Positions 26,472-35,703 of a stretch of 53,189 bases of DNA are shown here, in pieces. The translations under genes and the position numbers were made by a program. The stretch covers positions 1 through 53,189 of the forward strand of contig JAPPLH010000073.1 of NCBI GenBank assembly GCA_028819505.1. Reading direction: 5' to 3'. The stretch comes from Acidimicrobiaceae bacterium. GTDB taxonomy: Bacteria; Actinomycetota; Acidimicrobiia; Acidimicrobiales; Aldehydirespiratoraceae. Below the pieces are notes generated by a model. That model made no database searches and was not told where the DNA came from. It saw only the letters and a list, made by a program, of their open reading frames with translations. Positions within the stretch are counted from its first letter, which is position 1. Each line of letters begins with the position of its first letter.

Positions 26472-27646
26472 GTCGCGTCGAGCAGGAACGACGAACCCGG
26501 CGAGGGGTCTGCGCCAAGGCCGGCCAGCTCGACCGCGAACCAGTCCTGACCCTCGCCGGCCGGATCGAGCCGGGCGACCACCAGCGTCGGCGTGCGGTCC
26601 GAGGTCAGCCAGGCCACCGACGTCGAGTCGCCGGACCACAGCGGCCGGCCGTAGCCGCCCCCGTCCAGCAGCCGCAGCTGCCCGGTCCGCCGGTCGAAGA
26701 GCCACGCCGGGCTGGTGTCGTTGAGCAGCCAGCGACCGTCGGGTGACACCGAGATGCCGGCCAGCTCGGCCACGAAGTCCTCGGGCAGCTCCTCGGCCCG
26801 GTCGGTGGCGGCGTCCACGACCACGACCGTGCATGCGAGCTGCTCGTCGCAGCGCTGCTCCACTCGCAGCTGGTCGCTGCCCGCGAGGAGCCGGTGCTCG
26901 CTCACCACCTCGAAGCCCTCGAAGGTCGGGCGGTACGTCCTTCCCACCGGCGGGGTCAACAGGACGCCAACGTTGCGGACCACCACCACCTCGGAGCCGG
27001 GAGGCGCCTGCAGCCCGCCGGTGAGGATTCCGTAGTCCTGCCAGGCATTCATCCAGATGGCGCCCCCGGGCCCGTCGGGCCGGCTGATCACCCAGAAGTC
27101 GACGAGCGGATGATCCGAGGGCGCGATCTCCGCGCCGGAGGCGACGAGCACCGCGGAGGGCTCGCCGTCTGCCCATGACAGGCCCACCGTGCGGCTGCCG
27201 TCGGTGAGCAGCTCCATGGCGGCGAGCTCGAGGCGTGCCCCGGACGTCTCGATCGGTACTCGTCGCACCGCTCCCGTCGCCAGGTCCACCCACGCCGCAT
27301 GGCTGCCGCTCAGGTACGTCAGCCGGCCCTCCAGCCGGCTGAACGGCTCGGCTGGAGAAGCTCCCTCGGGCCGGACGTCCTCGGAGGCGGCCTCGGTGAT
27401 GGCCTCTGCCTCGGGAGGGGGGCCGGTCGGGGTGGGCGCCTCGAGTAGTTCCTCGTCCACCGGGTCGGTGTCGCGGTCCTCGCTGTCGTTGCCGTCGCCG
27501 GTGGTGAGGCTCAGCAGCCACAGGACGACGACCAGGACGGCCAGCACCCCGATGAGGCCCGACGCGGCCCGCCATGAACGTTCGTCGCCCTCGCCATGGC
27601 CGGCCTCGTCATCGCCGTCGCGGCCGTCCAGCGGTGCCGCGTCCAT
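26456..27646 (-). CDS. Membrane-anchored propeller-like extracytoplasmic protein
   Basis: This 396-residue protein has an acidic cytoplasmic N terminus, one membrane helix (LIGVLAVLVVVLWLLSL, about residues 31-47), an acidic linker, and a soluble C-terminal region of recurring beta strands with VSPDGRWLL, AWVDLATGAVRRV and LFDRRTGQLRLLDGGG segments, resembling beta-propeller (WD40/TolB-like) blades. No catalytic motif is recognised. It is probably an exported or periplasm-facing protein with a binding role. It converges with the DM13 gene, which has the same anchor-linker-beta-domain layout. Confidence 0.6.
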   Translation of the reverse strand: MDAAPLDGRDGDDEAGHGEGDERSWRAASGLIGVLAVLVVVLWLLSLTTGDGNDSEDRDTDPVDEELLEAPTPTGPPPEAEAITEAASEDVRPEGASPAEPFSRLEGRLTYLSGSHAAWVDLATGAVRRVPIETSGARLELAAMELLTDGSRTVGLSWADGEPSAVLVASGAEIAPSDHPLVDFWVISRPDGPGGAIWMNAWQDYGILTGGLQAPPGSEVVVVRNVGVLLTPPVGRTYRPTFEGFEVVSEHRLLAGSDQLRVEQRCDEQLACTVVVVDAATDRAEELPEDFVAELAGISVSPDGRWLLNDTSPAWLFDRRTGQLRLLDGGGYGRPLWSGDSTSVAWLTSDRTPTLVVARLDPAGEGQDWFAVELAGLGADPSPGSSFLLDATVNPA

Positions 27647-27862
27647 GCCGCGAGGCTACGGGTTCGGCGCAGCGGGCAGGGGCGGCTCCGCTGGGAAGAG
27701 CCTGTCGCGGGCATCGCGGTACCGGGCCCGCAGAACTCCATGACGGGCTGGAGGGTCGGGCTCGGATGCGTCGCCAGTGCCGTCTGGGTCGAGGAGTCGA
27801 CGCCGGCAACAAGAGTCGTCGGCACGGGTCTCCCACGACGGCCGCGTACGTGCCCTCCAAAC

Positions 27863-28447
27863 ATCGGCCGCCTTCCCACCCGGGAGGTCGCCCGCCGGAT
27901 GGCGATTCTCCCCCAAGCTCACGAGGTGCCCCCGGAGCTCACCGTGCTGGAGTTGGTCTCACAAGGTCGGTTTCCTCATGTCGGTGCGCTCAGGATGCTC
28001 CGCCACACCGACGACGAAGCCGTCCAGGAGGCCATCCGGCTGACCCGCCTCGAACACCTGATGGACCGTCCGGTGGACACTCTCTCCGGCGGGGAGCATC
28101 AGCGAGCATGGATGGCGCTGGCGCTCGCCCAGCAGACCGACCTTCTGCTCCTCGACGAGCCGACGACGTTTCTAGACGTCGGGCATCAACTCGACCTGCT
28201 GGGGCTGGTGTCCCGTCTGAACAGGGACCACGGAGTCACCGTCGTGATGGTGCTCCACGACCTCAATCACGCCGCCCGGTTCGCTGATCGGATGATCGCA
28301 GTCCTGGGCGGCGAGGTTGTGGCCGACGGACCACCGTCCGAGGTGCTGACGCCGGGGTTGCTGCGGGAGTGTTTCGGGGTGGAGGCCTCGGTGATGAAGG
28401 ACCCCCGGACCGGCGCACCGATGTGCATCCCTCACACCACGCTCTAA
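27863..28447 (+). pseudogene. ABC transporter ATPase (iron-siderophore type), N-terminally deleted
   Basis: From about GRLPTREVARRMAILPQ the frame matches FepC/FhuC-like ATPases: Q-loop LPQ, LTVLELVSQGRFPH, signature LSGGEHQR, Walker B LLLLDEPTTFLD, and H-loop VLHDLNHA. The N-terminal ~70 residues, including Walker A, are missing, and the upstream frame encodes unrelated Arg/Pro-rich sequence. No start codon or ribosome-binding site sits at the homology boundary, and no permease or binding-protein gene is nearby. It cannot bind ATP normally and is best read as a fragment stranded by a deletion or insertion at the left edge of an accessory island. Confidence 0.8.
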
Positions 28448-28615
28448 CCGGCAAGCGATGACCGGGCCGGGAGCGGCCCCTGTTCTGGGGCTACTTGACG
28501 AGATGCAAAGGGGAGATCCTCTGGTGAGCCATGGGCACGGGTTCTCCGCATCGAGGTTGCCGGGTGCCGTGCCGGGGTAGCGTGGGATACCGATGGGGCC
28601 CCTCGCGAGGGCAGG

Positions 28616-30358
28616 ATGACGATGGCGTACACCGACGACGAGATCCGGCGCCGGCTTCGCCTAGGCGAGGACAGCGCCTGGGAATTCAAGAGCGTCGATT
28701 TTCACAGCAGCGGCCCGGCGCGGCGCCAGCGCGATGGCTGGGCCGACGAGATCGCCGCCTTCGCGAATGCCCGGGGCGGCATTCTGCTGCTCGGCGTCAC
28801 CGACGCAGGCGATGTGCCAGGAATGTCCCGCGACCAACTGGATGCGCTCGAGAGTCAGGTCAGGGAGATCTGCACGCACTCCGTCAAGCCGGCGATCAGG
28901 ATCGAGACGTACCGCAGGGAACTGGATGAAAGGTCGTTCCTGCTCGTCTCGATTCCGGAAGGGGACGCGCAGCATGACAGCCCCGGCGGCAGCTTCGTGC
29001 GCGTCGGCAGCGCCAAGCAGCCCATGTCGTCCGACGAGCGGATGCGCTTGGCACAAAGGCGCGGCCAGGCTCGGTTCGCCGGCTTCGACGAGCAGACGGT
29101 CGCCGGTACGGGCTTCTCAAACCTCGACAGCGAGCTGTGGAAGCCCTTGCTCAGTGCCGAGGGCCTCCGCGACCCCCAGCTGGGGCTCGAGAAACTCGGA
29201 CTGTTGCGTACCGACGGCCACGGCGCGGTCTTGGCGACCGTGGCGGGCATTCTGACATGCACCCGACGGCCCCGGGAGTGGGTTCCGGGCGCGGAGATCA
29301 CCGCTGTTCGCTACAAGGGCGTCGACCGCGCGTCCGGGCAAGTCGACGCACAGGACATCGCCGGCCCCATCAACGAGCAGATCACCCAGGCACTCGCATT
29401 CGTCGTGCGGAACATGCGTGTCGGCGCGCGCAAGGACCCTGCCCGTGTGAACCTGCCCGAGTACAGCTCACGGGCGGTCTTTGAGGCTCTGGTGAACGCC
29501 GTCGTGCACCGCGACTACTCGATCCAGGGCAGCAGAATCCGGTTGGCGATCTTCTCTGACCGCCTCGAGTTGAGATCGCCAGGCGGGCTGCCCAACAACC
29601 TGACCGTCGAGAGCATGATGGAGCGACAGGTAGTCCGCAACCAGGTGCTCGCCTCGATCCTCGGCCGCATGAGCGTCGGTGAGATCGAGGGCGCCGGAGG
29701 CCGGCAGTACTTCATGGAGCGGCGCGGCGACGGCGTCTCCATCATCAGCCGCGAGACCAGCGAACTGTCCGGCAGGGACGCACAGTTCCGGGCCATCGAC
29801 GATTCGGAGCTGTGCCTCACTCTCCCGGCCGCAGAAGTCCACGCCGACCCGGCCACCGTGGTGGTCACCGTGCGAAGCGGCGGATCACCGCTCACCGGCG
29901 CGGATGTGCTGGCCCTGTTCCCGAACAACACCTGGAAGCGGCGCCGCACCGACGCCGACGGCGAGGCGCGCCTTGACCTGCACTCGGTTCACCTGCCCAT
30001 GACGGTGTTCGCGGCTTGCGAGGGCTACGCGGCGCACGTCGAACGCGGCTGGCTGCCGATGGAACGAGCGCTCGCGGTCGAGTTGGCCCCCAAGGCCGGC
30101 GGCGGTTCGACCGTGTTCGCAGAATCGACGGGTCACCTGCCCGGTCTTGCCGGCCGGCTCAACCCGATTCTCGACACCAGCCACAGGACCTACCTCTATG
30201 CCTCCAACATCGCCATCAACGGCGGAAAGCAGCAGCCGGTCCCCTTCGTGCCGGGTGAGGAGGACCTGCATCTGACAGACGCAGACGGCAAGTCGTTGCT
30301 CGTGCGGGTCATAGCAATCGCAGGACAGTCGTCGGTCCTAGACTACGGCCCCGCCTGA
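28616..30358 (+). CDS. AlbA_2/Schlafen-like ATP-binding protein
   Basis: This 580-residue protein starts with an AlbA_2 domain (residues ~10-140: DSAWEFKSVDF, then EIAAFANARGGILLLGVTD), continues with a linker, and has an HATPase_c_4-like region around FEALVNAVVHRDYSIQGSRIRLAIFSDRLELRSPGGLPNN (residues ~290-330). A C-terminal ~140 residues with SGGSPLTGADVLALFPN...TDADGEARLDLHS looks like a carboxypeptidase-regulatory/Ig-like beta domain. Such proteins are commonly annotated as transcriptional regulators or ATP-dependent helicase-related and recur in defence islands, but the biochemical role is unclear. The start could be ATG 28616 or 28622. It directly precedes Gabija remnants. Confidence 0.75.
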   Translation: MTMAYTDDEIRRRLRLGEDSAWEFKSVDFHSSGPARRQRDGWADEIAAFANARGGILLLGVTDAGDVPGMSRDQLDALESQVREICTHSVKPAIRIETYRRELDERSFLLVSIPEGDAQHDSPGGSFVRVGSAKQPMSSDERMRLAQRRGQARFAGFDEQTVAGTGFSNLDSELWKPLLSAEGLRDPQLGLEKLGLLRTDGHGAVLATVAGILTCTRRPREWVPGAEITAVRYKGVDRASGQVDAQDIAGPINEQITQALAFVVRNMRVGARKDPARVNLPEYSSRAVFEALVNAVVHRDYSIQGSRIRLAIFSDRLELRSPGGLPNNLTVESMMERQVVRNQVLASILGRMSVGEIEGAGGRQYFMERRGDGVSIISRETSELSGRDAQFRAIDDSELCLTLPAAEVHADPATVVVTVRSGGSPLTGADVLALFPNNTWKRRRTDADGEARLDLHSVHLPMTVFAACEGYAAHVERGWLPMERALAVELAPKAGGGSTVFAESTGHLPGLAGRLNPILDTSHRTYLYASNIAINGGKQQPVPFVPGEEDLHLTDADGKSLLVRVIAIAGQSSVLDYGPA

Positions 30359-30421
30359 GAGCCGCACGACTACCTGCTGTTCGCGGACCGGCAGGCCGGC
30401 AGTGTAGGACACTCCATACAC

Positions 30422-31225
30422 GTGGCTCGACTTCGCGGCACTGGTGCCCACGGCTGCTGCCGGGCGACAACAGCGTCAAGATCCGCTATTTGCGACACTG
30501 GCGGCTACAGTGCCATCGATTTCGGCCCGGCGCGCCACGGCCCAGATGCGCGCCGGACCAAGGGTCGCCGCTTCTACGCGAGCGAGATGGAGAAGCTCAA
30601 GCGGCTCGTGGAGCGACCCTTCGGCGAACTTCTGTTCGCGCATGCTGTGGTCATCGGCGACGGTGCGACCGAGCGGGCCTTTCTTCCTCCGATACTGCGC
30701 GAGGCCGTGGGCTCTCGGGCGCACGGCATCTCGGTGATCGACTCGGAAGGAATGAACGACACTCTGGTGCAGGCCGTCATCAAGTTCGCCCGCCACGCAC
30801 AGTTGCCCGTAGTCGTGTTCGCTGACAGCGACACCGCAGGCGCGGACCGAGTGCGGAGCCTCGCTTCACAGGGCCTGCTGGACGAGTCGGCAGAGGTGGT
30901 CTGGGTGGGTGAGCCCGGCACGACCTCGTCCTGTTCCAAACCTGGCCGCAGCATCGCGATCGAGCGAATGCTGATCGATGCGGCACCCGAGGCGTGCATG
31001 GCCGCATGCGAGGCCATGGGCACCCCGGCCACCGACATCGGCTCTCTTCTGTCCACCATGAAGGATCTGAAAGGAACGGTGGGCGCCACTCTCGCCAGAG
31101 AGTTCCTGCTCAGGCACCCCTACGGGGATGGCACCGACTGGCCCGAACCCCTGCGGCGACTAGCGGCCCTGCTGCGGGAGGAGTTCGGTGGTCATCGAGC
31201 CCTTGCGGACCAGGCGGCACAGTGA
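30422..31225 (+). pseudogene. Truncated GajA-like OLD nuclease (TOPRIM half)
   Basis: From about FGPARHGPDARRTKGRRFY onward the frame matches the C-terminal part of OLD-family nucleases such as Gabija GajA: a TOPRIM domain with the acidic nucleotide-binding region (AHAVVIGDGATERAFLPPIL; usual VEG-E form) and the DxD-like VFADSDTAG. GajA is normally ~580 residues with an N-terminal ABC-type ATPase. Here the frame is 267 residues and the ATPase half, including Walker A, is absent. The first ~40 codons are unrelated low-complexity sequence. The stop overlaps the GTG start of the gajB-like gene (GTGA). It is probably non-functional as a Gabija nuclease. Confidence 0.75.
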
Positions 31226-31929
31226 GCGCCATCACTGACTCGACACCGGACACGCGTCTCACCGACGAGCAACTCGAGGCCGTTGACTCGGATGCTCCCG
31301 CGTTGGTTGTCACGTCGCCGGCGGGCACCGGCAAGACCGAGGTTCTGGTCCGGCGCGCCGAGCGCTACGTGTCCGATCCTGAGAACGGCCATAGGCGTGT
31401 GCTGGTGATGACCTACACCATGCGGGCGGCCGAGGAGTTCACCTCGCGGCTGCGGCACCGTATCGGAACGTCCATGCACCGGTTGACCGCAGAGACCATC
31501 CACAGCTTCTGCCAGACGCTACTGAGCGTCCACGGCGGCCATATCGGTCTCCCATTGGACTTCCAGGTCATCGCCAAGGACGAGGACCGCGCTGAACTGC
31601 TCGCGCGGCACGACGCCTCGTGGCGCTTCGAGGACGGCCCCCAACTCTTCCGGGAGCTGGACCTGGCCCGGGCCAGGGGTGATGAGCACCCGCGGCTAGC
31701 GCTATGGCGCTCCGCTCTGAGTGACGCGGGTGCCGTGGACTACGCCGACATGATGGTCGAGCAAGAGACGGCCGAACTGCAGACGTTCTACGTGGCGGCT
31801 ACCCGACCTTCGCGGGTTCTCCTGCTCACCCGAGCCCGCCAGCGTCCGACCACATACGGCAACCGTCCCACCGATCCGTCACCGTTCCTCCAAATCGTTC
31901 AACGGTCGATGAACGAGCACGGACCGTGA
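31222..31929 (+). pseudogene. Internally deleted GajB-like UvrD family helicase
   Basis: This 235-residue frame begins with the UvrD/Rep Q-motif (LTDEQLEAVDSDAPALVVTSPAGTGKTE, containing the Walker A AGTGKT), motif Ia (VMTYTMRAAEEFTSRLR) and TIHSFCQ. It then passes at about residue 180 (AVDYADMMVEQETAELQTFYVAATRPSRVLLLTRARQRP) directly into the motif VI region. Motifs II (DEXQ), III, IV and V are missing, an in-frame loss of about 250-350 residues relative to GajB (~490). It cannot be an active helicase. The GTGA overlap with the GajA-like frame is the native Gabija arrangement. Confidence 0.8.
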
Positions 31930-31998
31930 GTTGAGGCCGCGACGATTCGTCAAATGCTGGCGATCGGGCTTGGTTGTAGTGAATTCTTGATGGATGAC

Positions 31999-32027
31999 AT
32001 TACGTAATCTTGTAGATGTAGACTACA
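31999..32027. promoter_or_regulatory. Two short palindromes in an AT-rich island-end patch
   Basis: The gene-free stretch 31930-32196 has an AT-rich core with ATTACGTAAT (31999-32008, perfect) and TGTAG-A-CTACA (32017-32027). They resemble operators of small regulators or toxin-antitoxin pairs, but no credible gene follows in either direction. I read this as leftover regulatory DNA at the edge of the decayed island. Nothing else is seen in the stretch. Confidence 0.35.
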
Positions 32028-32196
32028 CTCGGCTGATGGATGAACTGGCGGACGCGTGTGATCCTGCCCTCGTTGAGGCCACGGCGTGCATCCAGGCCCC
32101 AATCTTCGCCATGCGCAAGGGACAGGCCGGGGCTGCTGGTGACTGCTGTCGCGCGCCACGTCAGAATAGGGAGGGCGGTCTCCACCGGTGGGCGCG

Positions 32197-32281
32197 CGGA
32201 GGGTATGGGATTTGAACCCATGGAGGCTCTCGCCTCACACGCTTTCCAAGCGTGCCCATTCGGCCGCTCTGGCAACCCTCC
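32197..32281 (-). tRNA. tRNA-Ser (anticodon GGA)
   Basis: The reverse strand folds as an 85-nt class II tRNA with acceptor GGAGGGT/ACCCTCC, anticodon loop CTTGGAAAG giving GGA, a long variable arm and T-arm GGTTCAAATCC. The discriminator is G. Its 3' end faces the decayed defence island, as would an integrase attachment site. The SRP RNA and dnaX follow on the other side, a common actinobacterial neighbourhood. Confidence 0.95.
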
Positions 32282-32386
32282 CCGATCCCGGTGCCATCGA
32301 GCCGGGACCGGTGAGTCCCAACTCCGGGCTGCGGGTCCGGACCCATGAGGGTATCGTGAGCGGCGTCAGCGCCCGCTTCGGGGTGT

Positions 32387-32488
32387 GACGGCCGGGTCCT
32401 GTGCAACGGGTGCCTGTGAACCGGGTCAGGGCCGGAAGGCAGCAGCTCTCAGCAGTACCATCCGGGTGCCGCAGACAGCCTGGCCGTC
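32387..32488 (+). ncRNA. ffs: Signal recognition particle RNA (4.5S, small type)
   Basis: The sequence carries the conserved SRP apical domain GGTCAGGGCCGGAAGGCAGC with the GGAA tetraloop and asymmetric loop, flanked by GACGGCC (32387) and GGCCGTC (32482) that pair to close a ~100-nt hairpin. The RNA binds Ffh to target nascent membrane proteins. It sits ~100 nt upstream of dnaX. Confidence 0.92.
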
Positions 32489-32584
32489 ACTCCCGGAAGC
32501 GGGCGCCGGCGCGCCGATGACATTGCGGCCGCGATCGGGCGACCTTGGATCGCGGGCTGTCAGAGTCCACGTCTAGAGTCGTCG

Positions 32585-34645
32585 GTGGTGGCCTACCAGT
32601 CTCTCTACCGCCGCTACCGGCCCCAGAAGTTCTCCGAGATCAAGGGCCAGGACCATGTCGTCCGGGCCCTGCAGACGGCCGTGCGCACCGACAAGGTCGG
32701 CCACGCCTACCTGCTGCACGGACCCAGGGGCAGCGGCAAGACCTCCACCGCCCGGGTGCTGGCCAAGGCGCTCAACTGCACCGACCTCGGCGACGACGGC
32801 GAGCCCTGCTGCGTCTGCGAGTCCTGCCTGTCGATCCTCCAGGGCCGCTCGTTCGACCTTCAGGAGCTCGACGCCGCCTCCAACAACAAGGTCGACGACA
32901 TGCGAGGCCTCCTCGAACGGGTCAACCTCACCTCGCCGGGCCGGGCCAAGGTGTACCTGCTCGACGAGGTCCACATGCTCACCGCCGGCGCCGAGAACGC
33001 GCTGCTCAAGACCTTGGAGGAGCCCCCCGACCATGTGACATGGGTGCTGGCCACGACCGAGCCCCACAAGGTGGTGCACACCATCCGGAGCCGCTGCCAG
33101 GTGTTCGAGCTCGGCCTGATCGGCGCCGAGGCCATGTCCGACCATCTGCGGCACGTCGCAGCCGACGCAGAGCTGGACATCGAAGACGAGGCCATCGACC
33201 ATGCGGTGGCCGCAGGCGGCGGATCGGTGCGCGACAGCCTGACCGCGCTCGAGCGGATCGTCGCCGGTGGTGGCACCACCGAACTCGACTCCACGACGGA
33301 CGCCATTCTCGCCGCGCTGGCCGACCACGACCGGGCCGCCGCGCTCTCTGCGGTAGGCAACGCCGTGGGCCGGGGGCGGGACCCCCGCACGATCGGCGAG
33401 ATGGCGCTGGCCGGGCTGCGCGACGCCTTCCTCACCGCCATGCGCGATCCCCCGACCCGGATGTCCGAGCATGAGCGGAACAGGGCCGCCGACCTCGCCG
33501 GCCGCATGGCGCCGGCCGCCATCACCCGTGCGCTGGAGACCCTCGGCAGGGCCCTCATCGACATGCGCCAGGCGCCGGATCCGAGGATCGACATCGAGGT
33601 GGCGCTGATGCGGCTCTGCCACCCCGACGAGGACCGGTCCCTCGAAGCGCTGGCCCAGCGAGTCCGGCAACTGGAGGCGCGCCTGGAAGGCTCGCCGCCT
33701 GCTTCGGCTTCTGGGTCGGTCTCGCGGTCGCCCGCTGCGCCTGAGGCTTCGGCTGCCGGGTCGGTCTCGCGGTCGCCGGCGCGTTCGCCCGCTGCGCCTG
33801 AGGCTTCGGCACCGGAGCATCCTGCGCCGCTGCCCCATGAAGAAGCTGAGACGCCGTCGCCTGCCGCGGCGCCGCCCCCCGCTTCCGCGGCCGGCCCGGC
33901 CGCCGCCGCGAGGAGAACCCTGTCCGAGACTCGATCGGCGGTTGCCGGGAGGCGAGAGAACACCGTCGCGGCATCGCCGGCCACAGCACCCGGCCCGGTT
34001 GTCACACCGCCGCCCGTCCCGGCGCCCGATCTGGCGTCGATGCGCCCCACGAGCCCGAGCGAGGTGGTGGAACTGGCCGGCCGCCACCTGGGTCTGGACC
34101 GAACGTTCGTGGTGGCCCGCGCGAAGGGCCTCGAGCCCGACACCGCAAGGCGGCGCGAGCCGGCCCAGCTTCGAGCCCTCTGGCGGGACCTCGTGGCCCA
34201 CGCCTCCAACGCAGTTCCTGCCGGAGAGGTGGACAGACCGCCCGAGGCTGAGGCGCCGCAGGCGTTCGACGGGCCTCGGGGGACCAGCCGAACGCGGGAG
34301 CTTCTCGGGTCACCGGAGGCTGATGCGCCGCCGGGGCTGGGCAGGCCATCGGAAGCTGATGCGCCTTCGGTGCTCGACGGGTCACCGGAGGTTCAGGCGC
34401 CGCGGGAGCTTGACGCGGCCCCCGAGGCTGAGGCGCCACCGGAGGTCGCTGCGCCACCGGAGGAACCGGAGACCGTCGACGGCTTCGACCTGGCCGATCT
34501 GGACGACCTGGCCGATCTGGACGACCTGGCCGAGGCGCCCAGCCACGCTCACGACATCGAGGAGAAGATCAAGGCGACGTTCCCCGGAACGGAGCTCGCG
34601 CTGCTGCCCGAGCCGGACGGCGACGACGCCGGCGGCCGGAGGTAG
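32585..34645 (+). CDS. dnaX: DNA polymerase III subunit gamma/tau
   Basis: This 686-residue clamp-loader subunit starts [21 protein letters not shown] and has Walker A GPRGSGKT, the zinc cluster with CVCESC, Walker B LLDEVHML and sensor 1 [11 protein letters not shown]. Residues ~365-680 form an extended Pro/Ala/Glu-rich region with tandem [13 protein letters not shown] and PEAEAP repeats around a short conserved helix ([26 protein letters not shown]) and end with a small domain ([13 protein letters not shown]). GTGs at 32585 and 32588 are both plausible starts. No obvious slippery A-run for a gamma frameshift is visible in this GC-rich gene. It is followed closely by recR, as in many bacteria. 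Confidence 0.96.
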   Translation: MVAYQSLYRRYRPQKFSEIKGQDHVVRALQTAVRTDKVGHAYLLHGPRGSGKTSTARVLAKALNCTDLGDDGEPCCVCESCLSILQGRSFDLQELDAASNNKVDDMRGLLERVNLTSPGRAKVYLLDEVHMLTAGAENALLKTLEEPPDHVTWVLATTEPHKVVHTIRSRCQVFELGLIGAEAMSDHLRHVAADAELDIEDEAIDHAVAAGGGSVRDSLTALERIVAGGGTTELDSTTDAILAALADHDRAAALSAVGNAVGRGRDPRTIGEMALAGLRDAFLTAMRDPPTRMSEHERNRAADLAGRMAPAAITRALETLGRALIDMRQAPDPRIDIEVALMRLCHPDEDRSLEALAQRVRQLEARLEGSPPASASGSVSRSPAAPEASAAGSVSRSPARSPAAPEASAPEHPAPLPHEEAETPSPAAAPPPASAAGPAAAARRTLSETRSAVAGRRENTVAASPATAPGPVVTPPPVPAPDLASMRPTSPSEVVELAGRHLGLDRTFVVARAKGLEPDTARRREPAQLRALWRDLVAHASNAVPAGEVDRPPEAEAPQAFDGPRGTSRTRELLGSPEADAPPGLGRPSEADAPSVLDGSPEVQAPRELDAAPEAEAPPEVAAPPEEPETVDGFDLADLDDLADLDDLAEAPSHAHDIEEKIKATFPGTELALLPEPDGDDAGGRR

Positions 34646-34658
34646 CGAGAGTGGCGAG

Positions 34659-35267
34659 ATGAGCTACTCGAGCGCCGTTCAGGAGCTGATCGACCAGCTC
34701 GGACGGCTGCCCGGCATCGGGCCCAAGTCGGCCCAGCGTGTGGCGTTCTATCTGTTGAGAGCGACGACCGAGGACGCCAACCGGCTGGCCCGGGCGATCT
34801 CCGAGGCCAAGGAGAGGGTGTCGTACTGCCCCCGCTGCTTCAACCTGGCCGAGCAGGGCGGCGAATGCGCGGTGTGCCGCGATCCCAGGCGCACCCCGAG
34901 CCTCGTCTGCGTCGTGGAGGACGCCCAGGACGTGGTGGCGGTCGAGCGAACCGGGGAGTTCGGCGGCCGCTACCACGTGCTCCAGGGAGCGTTCAGCCCG
35001 ATCGACGGCGTCGGCGTAGACCAGCTCCGCCTCAAGGAGCTTCTGGCCCGGGTGGCCGACGAGGGCATCGAGGAGGTGATCGTGGCCACCAACCCCAACC
35101 TGGAGGGCGAGGCCACCGCGATGCTGGTCCACAAGTACCTCAAGCCCGCCGGGGTGCAGGTGACCCGCATCGCCAGCGGCCTGCCGGTGGGCGGCGACCT
35201 CGAGTACGCCGACGAGATCACCCTCGGCCGGGCCTTCGAGGGCCGCCGCTCGCTCGACGGAGCCTGA
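34659..35267 (+). CDS. recR: Recombination mediator protein RecR
   Basis: This 202-residue protein has the RecR order: helix-hairpin-helix ([20 protein letters not shown]), a four-Cys zinc finger (CPRC...CAVC), a TOPRIM domain ([17 protein letters not shown]) and the C-terminal Walker-like [15 protein letters not shown]. With RecO/RecF it loads RecA at single-stranded gaps. The ATG at 34659 follows the dnaX stop by 13 nt, preceded by GCGAGAGTGGCGAG. Length is normal for the family. Confidence 0.96.
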   Translation: MSYSSAVQELIDQLGRLPGIGPKSAQRVAFYLLRATTEDANRLARAISEAKERVSYCPRCFNLAEQGGECAVCRDPRRTPSLVCVVEDAQDVVAVERTGEFGGRYHVLQGAFSPIDGVGVDQLRLKELLARVADEGIEEVIVATNPNLEGEATAMLVHKYLKPAGVQVTRIASGLPVGGDLEYADEITLGRAFEGRRSLDGA

Positions 35268-35291
35268 GCGGACGAAGGATAGATTGCCGCG

Positions 35292-35690
35292 ATGCTCACC
35301 GAGATAGACCACGTGGCCATAGTCGTGCGGGACTTGGACGCGGCCGTCGCCTGGTACCGGGACGCTCTGGGAGCGGAGGTCGCGCACCGCGAGACGGTGG
35401 AGCGCGACGGGGTGGAGGAGGCCCTGCTGGCGGTCGCCGAGAGCTTCGTCCAGTTGATCACGCCCACCCGGGACGGCTCGCCGGTGGCCAAGTTCCTCGA
35501 CAAGCGGGGCGAGGGCCTGCACCACGTGGGCTACCGGGTGCCGGACTGCGCGGCCGCACTGGAAGCGATGGTGAAGGCCGGGGCCACGCCCGTAGACGAG
35601 GCGCCGAGGCCCGGCAGCCGCAACACGACCATCGCCTTCATCCATCCCAAGGGGTCGTTCGGCACCCTGATCGAACTGGTCGAGGAGTAG
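35292..35690 (+). CDS. mce: Methylmalonyl-CoA epimerase (VOC family)
   Basis: This 132-residue vicinal-oxygen-chelate protein has the two paired beta-alpha-beta modules with metal ligands in IDHVAIVV (His7), HHVGYRV (HHVG) and the C-terminal TLIELVEE Glu. The sequence pattern matches methylmalonyl-CoA epimerase, which interconverts the 2R and 2S epimers in propionate metabolism. The mutase is not in the window. It begins 24 nt after recR, likely in the same transcript. A glyoxalase of unknown substrate is the alternative. Confidence 0.85.
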   Translation: MLTEIDHVAIVVRDLDAAVAWYRDALGAEVAHRETVERDGVEEALLAVAESFVQLITPTRDGSPVAKFLDKRGEGLHHVGYRVPDCAAALEAMVKAGATPVDEAPRPGSRNTTIAFIHPKGSFGTLIELVEE

Positions 35691-35703
35691 CGGGGTCGGC
35701 GCG

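Noticed and set aside
31994-32215. Small forward frame after the gajB remnant
   Set aside because: It runs into the tRNA-Ser gene on the other strand, lacks a ribosome-binding site and resembles no known family.
32585-34645. Programmed frameshift in dnaX making a gamma form
   Set aside because: No A- or T-rich slippery heptamer with a downstream stop is visible in this GC-rich gene.
33837-34658. Extended N terminus of recR overlapping dnaX
   Set aside because: It translates dnaX in another frame as Arg-rich sequence; the RecR homology starts at the ATG at 34659.
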